Shown here: positions 1 to 13,191 of the stretch, piece after piece
Numbering within the stretch: the first letter of the stretch is position 1
Layout: each line of letters begins with the position of its first letter
Assembly (NCBI GenBank): GCA_028622995.1
Contig: JAJQJQ010000005.1
Span: 4,464,001 to 4,528,000 of the forward strand
Direction: 5' to 3'
Length of the DNA stretch: 64,000 bases
From: Panagrolaimus kolymaensis
Taxonomy: Eukaryota; Nematoda; Chromadorea; Rhabditida; Panagrolaimidae
Position numbers and translations under genes: made by a program
Notes under the pieces: generated by a model
The model's database searches: none
What the model was told of the DNA's origin: nothing
Seen by the model: the letters and a program-made list of their open reading frames with translations, nothing else

Positions 1-1759
1 GCTCGATACAATTCTTTGATTAGATGAAACTGGGCCATAAGCTGTTGAAGCTCCGCCATATTGCAATGAATCTTGATACTAAAATAAAAGAAAATTAATA
101 TCTTTCATTTAAAAATATTTATATTCTCAATTTTTTTTTATTTTTTTTAGACTTTCGGTTGCAAGACATTAATAAAAAGAAAAAGTATACTTTTTGAATA
201 AGTTCATGAACAATTTGGAAAGCTTTAGCGTCTTCAGGATCCGAAAACTCTTCCTCTTCATCTTCCCATTCTTCGTCCTCCCAATCTTCATCATCCTCTT
301 CTTCAGCTGTGGCAGCCACAACCGCAAGCTTTTCAGCCGCTAATTGAAGGGTGATTGATGTTCGTGGTTTTGCCAATGCGGGATTTACAGCAGTTTTACC
401 ATTAATTTCGGGGACTTTTGAAGCATTTATCGATGGTTTATCGTTTACAACTTTCGAACCACTCGTCGATGGTTTATCGGAAGACAGTGCAACTTTTGAA
501 TTTGAATTCGATGAAGCTTTTGGTTCAACATTATTTGTTTTATGCGGCGAATTTAAAGTTGGTTTTACAGAAGCGGATGATGATTTTTGAGCTTCTGGTA
601 GTGACGGGACTGCCTTCACATTTAATGTCGATGGTTTTTGTTGAACTGCGGCATTATGTATAGCTGAAGGTGATGTCGAAGGAGCTATAGTTTTTGAAAC
701 AGTTGGTGTTGATACAGTTGCATTTACAGGGGCAGATTTTATTGAAGTATCTGGTTTTGCCACTGCATGTTTAGACGAAACTGGTGGCACCACTTTTGGT
801 GATAACTTATTAGATGGCTCATTACTTTTTGGTACAAAAAGTTGAGAAGAGAATTGAGATTTATTATTAACCGTAGTTGAAATACCCGCTTTTGCTATTG
901 AAGATGAATTAGTTGATAAAGTTTTAGAGCTTGTTGATGCCGCTGCTTCTTTTGGTTGTTTACCCATAGGAGCTGGAGTTTTTTCTCGACAAGCTAGATC
1001 TCGAGCGACCATAGTTGGCGGTTTTGAACTTCTTGAAGTTGGCATTTCAGTCGGCTTTATTTGATCAATAAATACCCGTGGTGGAGCTTGAATTTTTGGA
1101 GGGGATAAAGGAGCGTTTTCAGGGATCTTTTTTAAATAATTTGGAATTGTTCGAGAAATTTGTATCGCCGTTTTTGATGGTTGAGGCACTTTTGTAACAA
1201 TTTCAGGACTATATTCCCTTTTATTTTCATCTTCTTCCTCATCTTCCCATTCTTCATCTTCTTCGTCATCATCCTCGTATTCGTCATCATCATCCCCAAC
1301 GTCGTCAAGCTCATCATCGGAAATACAAATCCTTGGTCCAATATCTGATAACCTTCTATCATTTTTGTTTTTTACATAAGCTTCTCTATCTATCTGTGCC
1401 AATGATTTCACAGGTTTTAATGGCGGTAAATTTCTTAAAACTTCCGAGTGGGCTATTCGATTCGAAATTCTATTCACCAAACTTCTTGACCTCGATGGTG
1501 GAGTATAAAATGGCATAACCAAATAATTTTTTGCCGTTGATGATGAGCATGAACCATAACGATTAACATAATTTGAAAGTGGGGAAGAAGAAACCAATGA
1601 TGAAAGTGGGGGCGCAGGGGAAAGCCTAGTTGGCGAAAGCCTCGATGGAGAATAACTTCTTTGTGATGACGATGATGGACCAGGAGAAAGGTTTCTCATA
1701 TAATTGGATGTTGACGGATACATTGCAGGCGTTTGCAAACTCTGCCGACGGGAAGCCAT
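1..1759 (-). CDS. Unrecognised Ser/Pro-rich acidic protein, N-terminal part
   Basis: I do not recognise this protein. The first exon runs from an ATG at 1759 (a second in-frame ATG lies 14 codons upstream at 1801) to a donor at about 191. The next exon runs from about 78 off the left edge and continues in frame (phase 0), so the C-terminus is outside the window. The protein starts with a Ser/Pro/Arg-rich segment full of SP and RSxS motifs. Two strongly acidic stretches of Asp/Glu with Trp (WEDEE type) follow, one near residues 165-195 and one just before the splice. Between them lies about 290 residues of Lys/Ser/Pro low-complexity sequence. No folded domain is visible, so it is probably a disordered scaffold or cytoskeletal/nuclear linker; that is inference. 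The coding frame is supported by its length and the in-frame splice to the next exon. Confidence 0.7.
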
Positions 1760-1801
1760 GTTTTTAAAGTATAATAACTTTTTAAAACAGCTGCTGTTCA
1801 A

Positions 1802-2809
1802 TCAAAAATAAAATTTGATTGCTGTCAAATTTTTTTTATTGATTTGTTGATGGTTAAACTAATTTTTCTTTGGCCACGACCGAATAAATTTTCAATCCAT
1901 AATTATAATTAAAAATAAACCCATTTGAACTTAAGAAACAAAATCTTTAATTAAGAGAAACAAAGAAATAAATAATGAAATGAGTTTAAAAACAGAAAAT
2001 ATAATACAATATAGTGAGTATCGTCAAGTTTTAAAGTAAATATTTTAATACGTCAGCAACTAAATCTTCTTCTTATCACATCAATGTTGAGGAAAACCAC
2101 AAATAAAAAATACTCTAATCAAAATAAAATCACGACTACTACCAATAATATCTGATCAAATGATTTTAGGCTCAAGGGCAATTGGTTCGAAAAATAATCT
2201 TGCATCCCTTCATTTTTTTTTTGCTCCTTCTTTAAGACTGGACGACTGATAGATATATTTCAAACAGGTGGGAAGAAAAACGACGGCAACAAGCTTATCC
2301 AATGTTTTCTCTTCTCTTTTTATTTATTTTTTCAATGGAAAAAGAAGCGTTAAAGAAAGTAACGAGGAAGAAAAAAAGAGATTTGTTCAAGTGATCATCC
2401 ATCCGTTGAGAGATACCAGAGAAAATGAGGAAAAAAAATCAAAAGTATTGAGAGAAAGACAACTCGCGTGCTTTACAAGTAAGCAAGTTTTACGTAAACA
2501 TTTTTTTATTAGCTCGAGAAAAAAAAATGAAGAGAGATTTTGCGTATTTTTTTATGTCTAAAAGTCAATGGAATTGATGGGACTTGCTTGCTTGAAGGTG
2601 GAAAAAAAAAGATTTCATTCATTTTTTTTCCACACATTGGAAAAGAAAAAATATCTTTGTCTTGCAACCGAGTTAAAAAAAACTTGAAAAAAGCACTTTT
2701 GTAAAAGTGATACCCTACAAAAAAATATTTCACTTGCAAAAATATATTTTACTATTTTTCTTTCGCTTTTTTGCGGGTTTTGTAAACTTTTTGTTAAATT
2801 TTAAATCCC
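1802..2809. other. Intergenic, no gene seen
   Basis: About 1 kb of A/T-rich sequence lies between the 5' end of the gene to the left and the stop codon of the MYPT gene. It should contain the MYPT 3' UTR on the minus strand. Short reading frames here are A/T homopolymer translations and are not supported. Confidence 0.6.
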
Positions 2810-5800
2810 TCAAACTAATTTAAAACCAACCGTTTTTTGTGGAATCACTCTAGGCGTTCTTACAGTAACATTAGCAAATTTGCTTGTTAAATCACTTTGT
2901 TCGGGATCGGTTGGAGTTGTGGCTGGACTTGAATTGGCTTCTTTCGCAGCTGATAAAGCTTCAAAATCCACTGGTCCAGTTCCACGACGATTTCCGCGAA
3001 CAACCTACAAAAATAAAATATTCTTAGCGTTATTATTATTTATTATTCTTTCTTGGTTACTAAATATTCAAAGTTATTTTTTTTTTGGTTATGCATAATA
3101 TCACTCAAAAAAAACCGCAAACTTTTGTTAGAAAACTTACTTGTGATTTTCTTAATCTATTTGCCGATGGAGTTGATGTGGCAGAAATGGGAAGAGAAGA
3201 AATTGTCAAATGGTTTACACCTGCACTCGAGTTAAATGTATTTCGTTCAGTGTTAGATTCATCGTCATAAAAAAGGGAAAAAGATGTAAGAAAATAAAGA
3301 AAGAAATTAAGCATTAGAAAGACGCAAAAAACAAATAACAAAGCAAGTAACATGATATTAGGGCTTATTACTTTTTTTTGCAAAAAAATAAAATTGCTTT
3401 TGAAATACTTGTGTTTCTTCAAGTTTATCTAATTCAACAAGTAAAAAATTTTGAAAATGTTAAAATTTGTTTTTTTTTGGTTTTTAAAGTTGTAATTGTG
3501 AATTATCGCTTATTTCATGATCGCAACCTTTATGGTTTAAATTTTTTTTAAAGCCAAAGCCCTCCTTCAAGTTTTAATGTTATTTAATGGATCAATCAAA
3601 ATAATTTTAATGAGCAATCAATTTTTATAAAACCATCACCATCATTTTTGTTGTTAAACACACCATGTTTTAAAATACTCATTCATTAAAGAAGCAAACG
3701 ATTAGTAATTACAAAATCAAGCGGATTTTAAAAGATTCACACATACAAAGCAAAAAAACCATAACCAAGGATTAACAAAGCAAAAAAATTAAGTCTATGG
3801 CAAGCAAAAAAAAAAAAAAGAAAGCACGAAGGTAAAAAAAGGAAGGGAGTCAAAATTAAGAAATGGAGCAACAAGCTTTAAAGCATTTAACTTTCTTTTC
3901 TGAAGCATTACTTACAGATCTCTTTGCCGCAGTTGCCGATGTGGTGGATGAGGAAGGAATTCCTCCAACACGAGCAGCTGAATTTTGTATTGCTGTTTGT
4001 TGAAGGGTCGTACTCTTCCATTTTGAGAAATCTTGATTTGCGCCTTCTGATTGCGCTCTAGCTTCATCGAGTTGTTCTTGAGTAACCCCACGAGTGGAAC
4101 GACGGGTTGCTCGTTGTTGACGAGACTTTGCTTTACGCTCGGCTTCAGATTCTTTTTGGGAAATTGGTTGAGTTGGCGGAGTTTGCCATGATCTAAAAAT
4201 TAATTTACAAATTAAATTTTAATTATTTTGCAAGAATTTCCCAAATAAATGAAAAGCGTGACAGTTATAACAGAAACTAAAGCTACAAAATTATAATAAG
4301 AAAAAATCTATGTCTATACCCTTGGGACCTTATTTGCGCCGAATATTTTTGATATGAGGGAGATGGTTGAATAGGGCGTGAAACCGAAGGAGGTCGAAAG
4401 CCTGTAGGAGGCAATAAATAATTTGATGAATTTTGTTGTTGATGATTATTAAGGACATGGACATTTTTATTCACATTTGACATGGCACTCGTTTTAAGAT
4501 GAGCCACCCAAGGTGCATTGGTAGGTGAAGAAGCGGACTTTTGGACATTGGACACAATAACACTGGAAGAAAAAAAATTGTGCTTATATAAGCGAAAGAA
4601 AAAAAAATAAGGGGTTTGACAGAAAACAAAAAAGAAGTTTTTGATTTTTTAACAGATAGAATTTAGTAAAGAAAAAGCAGTGTTAGCAAAAGACGACGTG
4701 GATAGATTTACAGTAAATAAATAAATGAAAACTTACGCTTTTCGTTGATTTATTACACATGTGGGAGAAGTCAATGGAGATGGCGAAGCTTCTGAGCTTG
4801 ATGGAGATGGAAGCCGATTTGTTACAGTCGACGTTGATGCACTAATTTGGGTTGCTTGGGAATAAGGCCGGTGAGAATCCATACCAGCATATGATTGAGA
4901 ATAATAAGGTCTTGGAGTAGTTGCTGCGGATGTAGTACTTCTTTCAGAAGATCGATATGGACTTTCTGAAGCACTTTCACCAGGAACTTTAACTGTACAT
5001 GCAACACTTTGATCAGACGAGTAAAGATTGGAAGAACTCTAAAAAAATGAAATTTTCTTTTTGTGAATCGTTCGTTGCTAAAAACATGAAGGAGCTATTT
5101 TCTAGAAGCAAGCAAAAAAAAAAACAATGAATCATAAAAACGCTTATATTTTTGAAGGCCCAAAAATACAATTGACTCATGAAACACATATTTTGACTTT
5201 TTTTCAATGCCTTTCCAAAAAGTGTATTTGATTTTTAATGCTTAAAACCAAAACAAAAAAGAAAAATATAGTAAAAAGGGCTTACATCTTTATTAGATAC
5301 AGATCTTGATGTTGTCCTTATCGATGATACGCCAGATGCTGTATTACCTTCAGGAGTTTCTTCATCATCTTCTGGTTCAATTTCTTCATCATCATTAAAA
5401 GAATCTTCTGTCGAAAGTGGAGCTGCTTTTGAAGATGTTGTTGGCACAGAAACAATTCTTTGAACTCGTGAAATTGGCATTGGTGGAGGCTTTTGTGTGG
5501 CTAAAATGGCTGCTGTCATAGATGGGGAAGCTGGTTGAGATGTGGATAATCTCGATGAAGCTGTACTGGATGCTGAAGCAGATTTGGATAAATTTGATGC
5601 AGATGAATTTGTTGAATATGATGTTGGAGTACCTGAACCAAATCTTGGAGCAGGTAAAACAGCAGCCACGGATGGAGTGGATACTTGACTTCCAAGTGTT
5701 GATGATGATTCATTTTTTTCTGCTCGGTAACCTCGAAATGTGCCCACTGTTGTTTCAGATGGCGGTCTTTCGAGTTGTTGCTTCTTTGGTGGTGGAGGAG

Positions 5801-8800
5801 AGTCCAACCTTTCTGGAGATGTTTGTTTTGCAAGATTTTGTAATGAAATTGGAGATGGTGATGATGCTGGAGGAGGTGTAACGGGAGCCATTTCAGCATC
5901 ACCCAAAACAAGTGAAAGGTTTTCATCTTGTTCATCTTTTTTCGTAAGGGATATTTTTTCATCTGTTGATAATCTTGGCACGGATGAACGTTTAATAAAA
6001 CCAGGCTGAGTTGTAGTTGGTCGAAGTACAGCTGATTGAGAAACTTGTAAAGTTCCCATTGGTTTAGTTCGTTCAAGCATTTCTTGAAGATTTTCAAGGT
6101 ATTCCACAATAGCTTTATCAGCCACTCGTAATACATCTTGATCCTAAAAAACGAACTTTATATATAAAAAATAAATTTAGTAATAATGCTTACAGCATAA
6201 TTTTTTTCAGATATTTTTGCACCATTTTCCATTAAATTTTTACATGCTTCTTTTTCACCCCAATGTGCAGCAGCATGAAGAGGAGTCCATCCCTCAAAAT
6301 CTTTAGCATGTACATCTGCACCCGCTCTAATTAACATTCCAATTAATTGATTATATCCTTTTGAAGATGCAACATGAAGGGCTGTAGCACCAGTATCTGA
6401 ATGTGGTTTATCTAAGAATTTGCCACTTTTCACCCATGTGATACAATCTTGCATCATTAAATTATATTCTCGATCTCGGCATTCAACTTGATTAACATTC
6501 TGCTTTTTCATTTGATCTTCAAGATAATTTTTTATTTCATCATCTTCGGCTAAATCTACTGCTAATTCTTTATCTGAATTTACGCATGTTAAATCAGCAT
6601 CCTAAAATATTTTTGCTTTATATATTATTAAATGAATAATTTTAATTAAAATTTACTCTTTCACATAAAAGTTTTACAATAGGTAAACTTCCACAGCACA
6701 CCGCTGCGTGTAAAGGCGTCCAACCTTCATTATCTTGTGCATTAATATTTGCATCTCGATCAAGTAAAAATGATATGGTTTCTATTTTTCCATCTATTAC
6801 AGCTTGATGTAATGCAGTTACACCATCAATGGTGGTTGTATTAATATTTGCTCCTTTATCCAATAATTCATCCACTTCTGATTCATCTCCGCTCACGCAT
6901 GCACTTAAAAATACATCACTATCCTGGAAAATTAAATGCTTATATTCTTATTTTATTTATAAGATATTTATGCGATGGTGGAATTTTTTCAAAAATATTC
7001 CCTTTTCTTCCCAAAGTTTTCTTTTAGCATATTTCGATCGAAAAAATAGTTACATTTCGACAAATTTTTTAAGAAGCAGCTATTGTAAGAAAAAAATTGA
7101 CTCAATGCTTGCTTGATTTTTTTCTTTTCTCCTCTTCCTTTTTTTCCACGTATGCCCAAAATAAAAAAATGAATGACTCACTTGAAATTTAACTTTGGAT
7201 TGATCTCGTCGAGTTGGAGCCAATTGGTTCATATCGCTAACTTCCCACTGTTTCAATTGCTCCTGTAAAAACAACAATGATAAATCATCGGAAAATTCTT
7301 TTAAAAAATATTGAAGCAAAAAGTTAAGTACTTTTTTAAAACACTTTAAAAAAGTTTTAAACAAACAAGAGGGACAAGAGAGGGAAGACAAAGGCAATTC
7401 AAAATGGTTGTTTTAAAAAGTTTTGCAGAAAAAATATGAACCTTAAAAAAATATAAAAAGTTTTTTAATCAATGAAAAGCGAAAAAAGAAAAAGAAAAGA
7501 AGATAAAAAAAATCAAATCAAATTGAACCAGATGCTTCTACTCATTTTTCTTGGACACCCGCCGCAGATAGATTTGGAAGCAACGAGTAGGCAAATTCAA
7601 GTTTTTCTTTTCCTATCGTTGTTGTTAATGACCAGTAGAAGAGGAAAAAATAAAAGAAAAAAGCCGATCAAAATAACTTTTGTGAGTTTACTTTTCGACT
7701 TTTTTTTCTTCTCTCACTCACGGACTCCGGAAATTTTTTCTCTTCCTCTTCTTCGATGGTGATTAAATATTATTAACAGACAAGAAAATAAAATAAAATA
7801 AAAACGACAAGTAAAAAGAAGGAAGATAAAACTTTAAAGATTATATGTGTCAATTTAAAAGAGACTGTGAAGAACAACCTTTCTTTCCAAAAGAGTTAAA
7901 AATGCGAAGAAAAAAAATAAACACAATAATATAAAAAAGGCTGTGTTTGATGATTTTTTGTTTGTAAAAATGATCAGAAGAAAAAAATAAAAAGAAAAAA
8001 GACAAGGATAATCGCAAACGTTTATGTACTCCTTTTCTCGCGCTTTTTACTTTCAAAAAAAGAAGAACTAAACTTTGCGAATTTTGATCCTGCAGAATAA
8101 AAAAAAATCCGACCAAAAACATTGTCAATGTTTGGTATAAAAAGAGCAGACATATAAAAAAAGCGATCTTTCAAAAAGTTGAAATCTGCCGATGGAAGAA
8201 AAAAAAAACACAACATCCTTTTCAACGAAGAAGAAAAGCGTACTTTTGTAAAAAAATATATTAAAAAAGAGATCTAAAAAGCGATACAAAAAAAATGATA
8301 TCATTTTAGTAAAACAAAAATACACATATTAAAAACATTCAAATGAAAAACAGTTATTTAAAAAATATTCGCTCGATCGTAAATAAAATAATCCCAGTGC
8401 AAATTGTGACCAGCTGGAAAAACAAAAAAAAATCAAAGATTCAGAGAAGAAATAAAAAATGGATATAAAAGTGTATAGCTGGTGGCAAAAGCTTTGAATT
8501 AAAAGTAACATAGATCGATAATTATTCAGAACTCAAATTGATTTTATTACTGCTACAAATTTATGGAAATAAAGGAAATCTCAAAATTAATGCGAAATAT
8601 AACAAAACAAAAAAGAGAGAAAACTCTTTTTTAAATTCATCAACACTAATTTGCACTTTCAAAAAATTACAAATATCCTTATTCTCAAAAATCAATCCTA
8701 TTTTTTTTTTAAATCAAGTGCACAAAAAATTTATATGGTTATTGTGAAGGAAAAAAGAAGCAAAAAAAATCGACAATTGTAAATTTGGTGTTCTCTCATT

Positions 8801-9604
8801 TTTTTCATCTTTCAGAAGAAGAAAAAAACGAAGCAAAAAACGAAAAAAAAATGCTGAATCAGAAACCTTCAACACGCAAAGCAAGGCAATGTGAATGCTT
8901 CTTCTTCTTTCAATTCAATTCAAAAATGTGAACGAAATATAGTCGTCGTTTTTGGAAAAGAAGAATAAAAAGAAAAAATGTCTGGAAACTGATGTGAGTT
9001 GGAAAAACGAAGAAAAAAAAGGAACAGGGATACACAATTTTTTGTTGTGCAAACAATTTTAAACATCATGCAAAAAGGAGTAAAATAAAAGTAGAACGTA
9101 AGCAGTTTGAATCTTTGGAAGTTGCATAAAACAACAATTATCTTCCAAAAAAGAGACTCTGTATAAAGAAAAAAAGTGATGTCCGGAAACATTTGCTTAC
9201 GTATTAAAGGAAAACAAAGAAAAAAAAAGAGAAAAAGAAAAAAGTATATATTAAAAAAAATAAAATAAAATATGAAATAATAGGAATATATGTAAGTATG
9301 TAGATATAATGGCTCTATCGTAATATAGGCGTCCGAGATTTTCAGAACAGATAAAAATGGCCAAAAATGTACCTGAGACTAAGCCTTAGCCAGAGCCTAA
9401 GCCTGAGATACTGAGCCTAAGCTTAAGGCTATATCAAAATAGAGTTAAAAATCTCGGACGCCTATATTACGATACAGCCGATATAATAATAATGAGCCTT
9501 ACTTTTCTTCTAGTTATAACGTTAGTAGCTATTGCCATTCGAGATTGGAGAATTTTGTGATCATTTGAATCTGCCCCTTCTTCATCATTATGAACCAGAA
9601 CCAT
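2810..9604 (-). CDS. mel-11: Myosin phosphatase targeting subunit (MYPT family)
   Basis: This is the regulatory subunit that holds PP1 on myosin and so relaxes actomyosin. Exons on the minus strand: 9604-9503, 7262-7182, 6923-6657, 6601-6194, 6143-5286, 5038-4737, 4562-4320, 4192-3916, one starting near 3240 and ending at 3141, and 3004-2810 (stop). The N-terminus has the MYPT element RRKEQLKQW, then the PP1-docking RVxF-type motif KVKF. Ankyrin repeats follow in two groups ([51 protein letters not shown]). A long Ser/Pro-rich region leads to RRSTRGVT, matching the inhibitory Rho-kinase site of MYPT1 (Thr696). The last exon has NRRGTGPV, which resembles the second such site. Splice phases agree for most junctions. 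The acceptor of the exon near 3240 could not be fixed, and no C-terminal leucine zipper is present in this model. The symbol is by family resemblance to C. elegans mel-11. Confidence 0.9.
7263..9502 (-). other. Large first intron of the MYPT gene
   Basis: This 2.2 kb intron separates the short first coding exon from the RVxF exon, whereas most other introns of the gene are below 600 bp. It is rich in A-runs and holds the 169 bp MITE at 9311-9479. It is long enough to contain enhancers or an alternative first exon, but no specific site is recognisable. Confidence 0.6.
9311..9479. mobile_element. hAT-type MITE with 8-bp target duplication
   Basis: The element is 169 bp with terminal inverted repeats of about 32 bp. 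The left end starts GGCTCTATCGTAATATAGGC, and the right end is its complement with few mismatches. It is flanked by identical 8-bp sequences GATATAAT at 9303-9310 and 9480-9487. An 8-bp duplication is the hallmark of hAT transposases. There is no coding capacity, so it is non-autonomous. The interior carries degenerate GCCTAAGCC-like words. Confidence 0.85.
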
Positions 9605-11956
9605 TTTAATAAAATCTAACGTATGGTAAAATGAAAGCGCCTCTTTTTCAGCCGCCGTGATTGTATATCACCCTTTATATTCGTCGGAGCAGCAAAGCAG
9701 CAGCCTCGAACGAAATTTCAATTTTACAATTTATTATATTCTGAAAAACAAAAAAAAAGATAAATAAAATCATCAACGTGATCATTCGCGAATACATTAA
9801 AATATACATTAAATGGGGAGGTTTTGAATCAAACAAAAAAATTATTGCTATTTAAAAAACAACAATGTTCAACAGATTGATTCAAGCAGCAGCAATAATT
9901 TCTACGACGACAACTAAAATAAGGATGCACGCGCGCAAAAAAAAGTGGAATGATTCTCCCCAATTTTGGATGGATGTGGTGGTGTTGTTTCTCTTCTTCC
10001 CATTTTTTACACAACAACTTTAATCCAATCAATTTATATTCGAATATACATAAAATGCAAAAATGAATTTGATATATTCATTTTTTAATTCGCCTTTATT
10101 CTTTTCTCTCGGGTGGTGATGAGATTGACGACTGATTTTGAAATCAACTATGTGTTTAAAATAATGATGATCAACGGAATGAATGGAGGATGTGATTGGG
10201 GTAAACGTTTGTGGGATTTTTAAACAACACAAAAGAGATGAGAGCATTTTTGTGTTGTTTTAAATTTTTCTTTTTCAAGGAAGAAGAAAGACTCACCTGA
10301 AAGAAAAAAAAGATGCGCGAAAATTTGCGGTAAAAAAAGTTTTTTATATCCTGAATGTGTGCGCAATTTTAAAGAAAAAAAGATAACATTTGATTGAAAG
10401 AACCGAAAGAAAAATTATTAAAATATTAAGTTGATCTCAAAAAAAATTGTACATAAAAAGTACGATGTGGAAGAATAGAAAAAGGGAATAAAAGAAGATA
10501 TTTTTGATCAAACAAAAGAGATTTGAGAAAAGAGAGAGATGACGAACACAACAGCAGCAACAAAAAAATGGATGGGGAAAAAGAAGAGGGCTTTTTCGGT
10601 ACGATTTTTTTTTGTGTCGCAGGAAGAAGATGAAAAAGAAGGGAAAAAAAGATGTGATGAGTCGTCGTTTCGTCGTCGTAGTCGTTGCTGTTTAGCGGCG
10701 GTGGTGGTGGTGGTCGTCGTTTTCGTGGGTCGGTCGGCTGCCATCGTCGTCGGTCCGATGTTTTGCTGTTGCTCCTGCTGTTGACTTGCGTTTATTTCTT
10801 CTTTCTTTTTTGCTTCTTCTTCGTTTCCATTACTGCGCGCATTTTACGTTGCATTTTTTTCTTTTCTTTTTCTTCTATCATCGTTCATTTTTATTCTAAA
10901 GAAGAGAAAGAGAGAGTGAGTTTACATACATACAAAGCATTAAATAAAAAAATAGTCGTTAGTCAGTCATTCCATCAGTCAGTCAGTCTCATTTAATGTT
11001 CAATTCTAGAAGATCTTCTCTTCTCTCTATTTTTTTGTTGATCAAAAAGCCGACAAAGAAAAAAATATATAAACTGTTGCTGGTGTTTTTCCGTATGTCT
11101 CCTTCTCTCTTTCTTTCTATCTCTTCTTTGATTTTTCTCATCACTTGGTGTTTTTCCACTGTTCTTTTTTGTTTTGTGAAAGCCTTTTTAAAACCAGCTG
11201 TTGTTACTTCAAGCTTGCTTTCACTAGATTTAACACCAACCATCAAAACAAAACAAAGTTTTTGTGTATTAGGTATATTTTTGTGTTTAACTTGTTGAAA
11301 TAAAAGAAGAGGACTTTTGTTGAGATCCACCCAACATTTCAAGCAAGCATGTTTCTCACATCCTTTTTCTCTCTTTTCCATCAGTCATGAAGTCGAAAAA
11401 TAATAGTGAGGAACTCTTCCATCAACGTCTTTTTTTCTCGATGCTTTTTCATTTCTCGCCATCCCAGCTTGTTGTTTATTTTCTTATTCTTTTTTTGTGT
11501 GAAAAAAAAAAATAAAAATAAAGAAAAAAAGGCAACTTGATTCAAGTTTTATAAATTACTCTGTGCGTAAAAAAAGAGATATCAAAAAAGTCTAATATTA
11601 GAAAACAATAAATCATACAATTTGTCCCGCCGCCTCTACAATAGTAAATAGGATTGGGTTTACATATAATACCCATGACGAATTTATTTTTTTGACATTT
11701 TTGTTGTTAAAAAGAGACAGCCATGGCAAGAGAGAAAACAAAAAAAGTATTTACATGAAAAATGTCATTGAAAAAATAAAATTTAAGTTTAAAATTTTTT
11801 AAGATGTATTTGAACGTGTTTGAGACTGACGTACGTGTCTGGTAGATCATCAGAGCAAAAAAAAAGCCAACTTTTGAATTAGAAAATCCCTTTCAAATTC
11901 AAATATCTCTTTGAGCAAACATAAAGAAATTTTTTAAACAAAATGTCACAAATTGA
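9605..11956. other. Intergenic, no gene seen
   Basis: The region between the MYPT start and the next gene is AT-rich. One GC-richer patch near 10,650-10,790 is made of GTCGTC/GGTGGT trinucleotide runs. Short frames through the patch (for example 10508-10744 minus, starting MAADRPTK then a Thr run) are simple-sequence translations. The patch could be part of a 5' UTR or promoter for MYPT, but the sequence alone does not show it. Confidence 0.5.
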
Positions 11957-13191
11957 TTAATAATAATTTGATCGAATCATATCATTTCTTTCTCTTTCAA
12001 TTAAAGGAATACTTTCGGAAGTATTATTTTGTGCATGATTTGTTCGAAGTCTCGTGGGTATTCGACTTTGTCGAATGGCTTCATTTTGATGATTTGATGG
12101 TGTTGCTGTTGTATGATTTGGCATAGCTCTTCGAAATACCACTGATAATGAAGCTGAACGATCTGAAGTGCTTCTACGCCTCAAAATTGAGGGAAGTCGA
12201 GATTGTGGACGCTTTTGAATTAAAGGTTCTTCAATGTTTGAAATAGGAACGCAATCGATTCCACATCGTTTTCCTATATTTTGGCAACGGTCGCATTGGA
12301 TCGGCAACACTATAGACGGCCCCGGAGATTTCAAGGGAATCGGACTCTCCACTGGAAGTGGAGGAGGCTCTTGGTTGATTCCTGTTAGTGCTGGTGTGGT
12401 TGCTGCTGTGAAAGTTGATGGAGTTATTGGATTCCCTAAACTTCCAACTTGTTAAAAAAACTTTTAAACTTTTTTCTTTAAATTTAATACCATTGTCTAT
12501 TGATTCCTGCTGTGATGATAGTCGCCGATTTTTCTCTGATGTTAGATGAATGGAATAAACCCAATCCGCTGCCGCTCGTGCTCGTTGATTTGATGATTCC
12601 ATTTCGGTATAAAGGCTTTGGCTCAATACTTCGCGATTTCCTTAAAAATGCTTTCAATTTTAAAGAAGGGCATTAAAAAAGGATTAAAATTTAGAATTTT
12701 TAAAAAAGAGTATTAGCATAATTGCATTCTCATATTTTAAACCCATAAAAACTAACCTAAAAAAGAGTCAGAAAGTTTCCTTCTAGGCTTTTGAACTGAA
12801 AGCCTCCTTGATGCTTCTTCTGCATCAAACGTCACTTTTTTCCTTCCATTCTCGGGAGAATCGCCGCTATCACAATTACATAAAGCTGTATCATTTGCAG
12901 ATATGCGGCGATGAGAAGGTGGAGGAGGACTTGGAGTTCGACGAATATCTCGATTTGAACCTATGATTCGAGGTCTAAAAAATGCGAAAGTAAAGAAAAC
13001 GCAAAAATAAATTAAATTTCCAACCTTGGCAATAATCGATAATCAGCAACATCTTGCGTGGATGATAATGAATGCCTACGATTTTTATCTTTAAGCACGG
13101 GTTTAACTGATTTTGATCGACGTCCATGTGAAGCATGTTTTAATTCATCACTGGCATTATTCACATTAAAAAGAGCGAGATAAAAAGCCAT
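11957..13191 (-). CDS. Unrecognised basic Ser/Arg-rich protein with PP1-docking motif
   Basis: I do not recognise a family. Four exons (13191-13025, 12974-12757, 12640-12491, 12447-11957) join in phase to give 341 residues ending in a stop. The protein is basic and mostly disordered, with many RRxS-type sites (RRHS, RRLS, RRRSTS) that suit basophilic kinases. Around residue 110 it has RKKVTFDAEEA, a textbook RVxF-type PP1-docking motif. A short Cys-containing segment follows (CDRCQNIGKRCGIDC). PP1 binding is inferred from the motif only, though its position next to the PP1 targeting gene MYPT is suggestive. No signal peptide or membrane segment is visible beyond a weakly hydrophobic start (MAFYLALF). 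Confidence 0.75.

Noticed and set aside
351..663. Plus-strand reading frames opposite the acidic protein
   Set aside because: Antisense shadows of a long coding exon with compatible codon pattern; no splice or domain support.
10508..10784. Trinucleotide-rich frames (Thr run on minus, Val/Arg on plus)
   Set aside because: Generated by GTCGTC and GGTGGT simple repeats; could be UTR, but not supported as coding.
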